A DNA stretch of 64,000 bases from Symbiodinium natans (lineage: Eukaryota; Sar; Dinophyceae; Suessiales; Symbiodiniaceae), in contig CAJNDS010002069.1 of assembly GCA_905221605.1 (NCBI GenBank), positions 580,529 to 644,528 of the forward strand. Reading direction: 5' to 3'. A program made the position numbers and the translations under genes. Numbering within the stretch: position 1 is the stretch's first letter; the number at the start of each line of letters is the position of its first letter. Shown here piece after piece: positions 62,824-64,000 of this stretch. The notes below the pieces were generated by a model. The model had not been told where the DNA came from. It saw only the letters and a list, made by a program, of their open reading frames with translations, and did not search any database.

Positions 62824-63563
62824 GACGCAGAGCAGCGCCTGGGCGTGGACTTAAGGGAGGTGCAGGCCGATCACATGCGGAAAACAGGAAGCTTCCCTAA
62901 ACCCTAAACCCTAAACCCCTTTCTGAGCCTCTCAAGTTGCGAGTGTGAAGGAGAGCACGGTGGAGTATGCGGCGATGTATGCCAAAAATCCGGAGGCTCT
63001 GGGGAAGTGAGGGGTGCCAGTGCTATAAGATAGCTCTACACTGCATATCAAATTCTCACGTCAGGTCCTTGGGGGGATGCTCCATCTCGTATTTTGCCTG
63101 GATCTGGTTCACCAGTGGGTGCAAAGCAGGGACGACCAGATCAAGGCCTGCCTGGGCAAATGGGGGAGAAACTGCAAAACATTTTTTAGAGCAAAACTTT
63201 GAGCGTACAAAGAGCAACAAATTTAGCTGCTTGCACTCATGAGCACGCCGCACCAGGAAATGGAGGAGAAGCTACAGGAGGCACAGCGGAGCATGGTCCA
63301 GTGCCAGACCAAGCTAGGCCAAGGGAACACATACGGCGAATCGCCATTCGACGGCTTACCATTAGACGTCTAAACCCCTAAACCCCAAACCCCTAAACCC
63401 CTAAGCCCCTAAACCCCAAACCCTAAACCCCAAACCCCAAACCCTAAACCCTAAACCCTCAACTCCTGAGGTGCACAAGCCTCATGGACCAGCTGAGCCT
63501 GGATGTGAGAAGCTGCAGCGAAAGCCTTTCTGACAAGACCTCAGAGGGCCTCAGAAGTGCAAG
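62824..63563 (+). CDS. Small multi-exon coiled-coil-like protein, introns full of CCCTAAA
   Basis: Four pieces in order: 62824 to about 62888 (DAEQRLGVDLREVQADHMRK), 62945-63007 (VKESTVEYAAMYAKNPEALG), about 63239-63360 (HQEMEEKLQEAQRSMVQCQT) and about 63472-63563 (MDQLSLDVRSCSESLSDKTS), the last ending before GTGCCG. The heptad-like Glu/Gln/Leu content suggests a coiled coil. The gaps between pieces 1 and 2 (about 56 bases) and 3 and 4 (about 100 bases) consist largely of CCCTAAA units. No family was recognised. Exon 3 may instead be a short frame starting at ATG 63239 and ending TAA at 63371. Confidence 0.45.
62895..62919 (-). repeat. CCCTAAA units in a very short putative intron
   Basis: Three telomere-type units in a gap of about 56 bases between two coding pieces. 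Confidence 0.85.
63370..63461 (-). repeat. CCCTAAA / CCCCTAAA array filling a putative intron
   Basis: About thirteen units with CCCCTAAA and CCCCAAA variants. They make up almost the entire gap between two coding pieces. Confidence 0.9.
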
Positions 63564-63574
63564 GTGCCGTCGTA

Positions 63575-64000
63575 GAATATTAAACTTTATGAGATTATAA
63601 TATTATTATGGTACAAAAAATAATGTCTTATAATATTATTATAGTATAAAAGCAACGTTTGTAATTTCAAGATGATAATGCCGCAAGAATGCCTTAGAAG
63701 TAGACAGACAGCTTTCAAGTCGATGCAGCTGCGGATAGCTGCGGGCTCGAGCCAAGCATGCCCGTCTGTGAAGGTACTTGTATTGCCTACAAGGTGGCTG
63801 ATCGTGCTAGACTGACAGGTACTCAGAACATCTCAGAACTAAGAGCTTTCTCTGCAGCCCCGGAAACTGGTAGCAGGCAGCTGACGTGTTGTGTGAAGGC
63901 ATGCGAAGGCATGTCCAAAGGCAGTCCAGCAGGCCCGGTAGTTCCAAGCGATTCCCTTAATTGGATAAACGCTACTCATTGCGTGCCAATGACCCGATGG
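63575..64000. other. AT-rich island then unassigned sequence
   Basis: 63578-63660 is AT-rich with a repeated TTATAATATTATTAT motif about 40 bases apart. The remainder has no frame of note. Confidence 0.5.

Noticed and set aside
1-64000. CRISPR arrays, operons, Shine-Dalgarno sites, rRNA genes
   Set aside because: Nothing seen; the exon-intron structure shows nuclear eukaryotic DNA. tRNA genes were not excluded because no structural scan could be run.

Overview
This window looks like nuclear DNA of a dinoflagellate. Four things point there. (1) Real genes are cut into many short exons, and the introns have mixed GT, GC and GA donor sites and AG acceptors. (2) TTTAGGG/CCCTAAA telomere-type arrays are scattered through the interior of the window in both orientations. 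(3) A tyrosine-recombinase (DIRS/PAT/Ngaro-type) retrotransposon lies in the middle. (4) Every gene I can name reads from the + strand, as in unidirectional dinoflagellate gene clusters. The long uninterrupted frames are mostly shadows, so genes were found by recognising conserved peptides exon by exon. No CRISPR, operon or bacterial feature is visible.

Layout. 1-20.6 kb: unidentified multi-exon candidates (2.0-3.2, 7.2-9.8, 10.2-12.5, 17.2-20.2 kb), a ~490-bp GGGTTTTT octamer array (6.5 kb), a microsatellite cluster (13 kb) and short inverted-repeat elements. 21.09-22.41 kb: GINS complex subunit PSF2. 22.9-26.9 kb: two or three unidentified genes. 27.8-28.5 kb: a SET-domain gene. 30.5-33.4 kb: a Q/M-rich gene leading into, or joined to, a cold-shock-domain gene. 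34.07-40.43 kb: a 6.36-kb retrotransposon with split direct repeats, apparently intact. 41.1-45.1 kb: unidentified candidates. 46.8-51.0 kb: a glutamine synthetase gene in about 17 exons. 52.7-56.8 kb: the WD40 ribosome-biogenesis protein PWP1 in about 15 exons. 57-60.3 kb: unidentified candidates. 61 kb: an ABC1/ADCK-type atypical kinase gene, of which only the first exons are recognised. 62.8-63.6 kb: a small coiled-coil-like gene whose introns are largely CCCTAAA repeats.

The named genes are unrelated housekeeping functions (replication, ribosome assembly, nitrogen assimilation, chromatin or protein methylation, RNA binding, a UbiB-type kinase). They share only orientation and intron style. 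The most unusual content is non-genic. The retrotransposon has a readable integration core, an in-frame TGA between its gag-like and RT frames, and a repeated N-terminal module. At least three families of 60-160-bp inverted-repeat elements, plus telomere-type arrays, sit inside introns and may be making introns. Exon ends are by eye and good to a few bases at best; no search or alignment was run.
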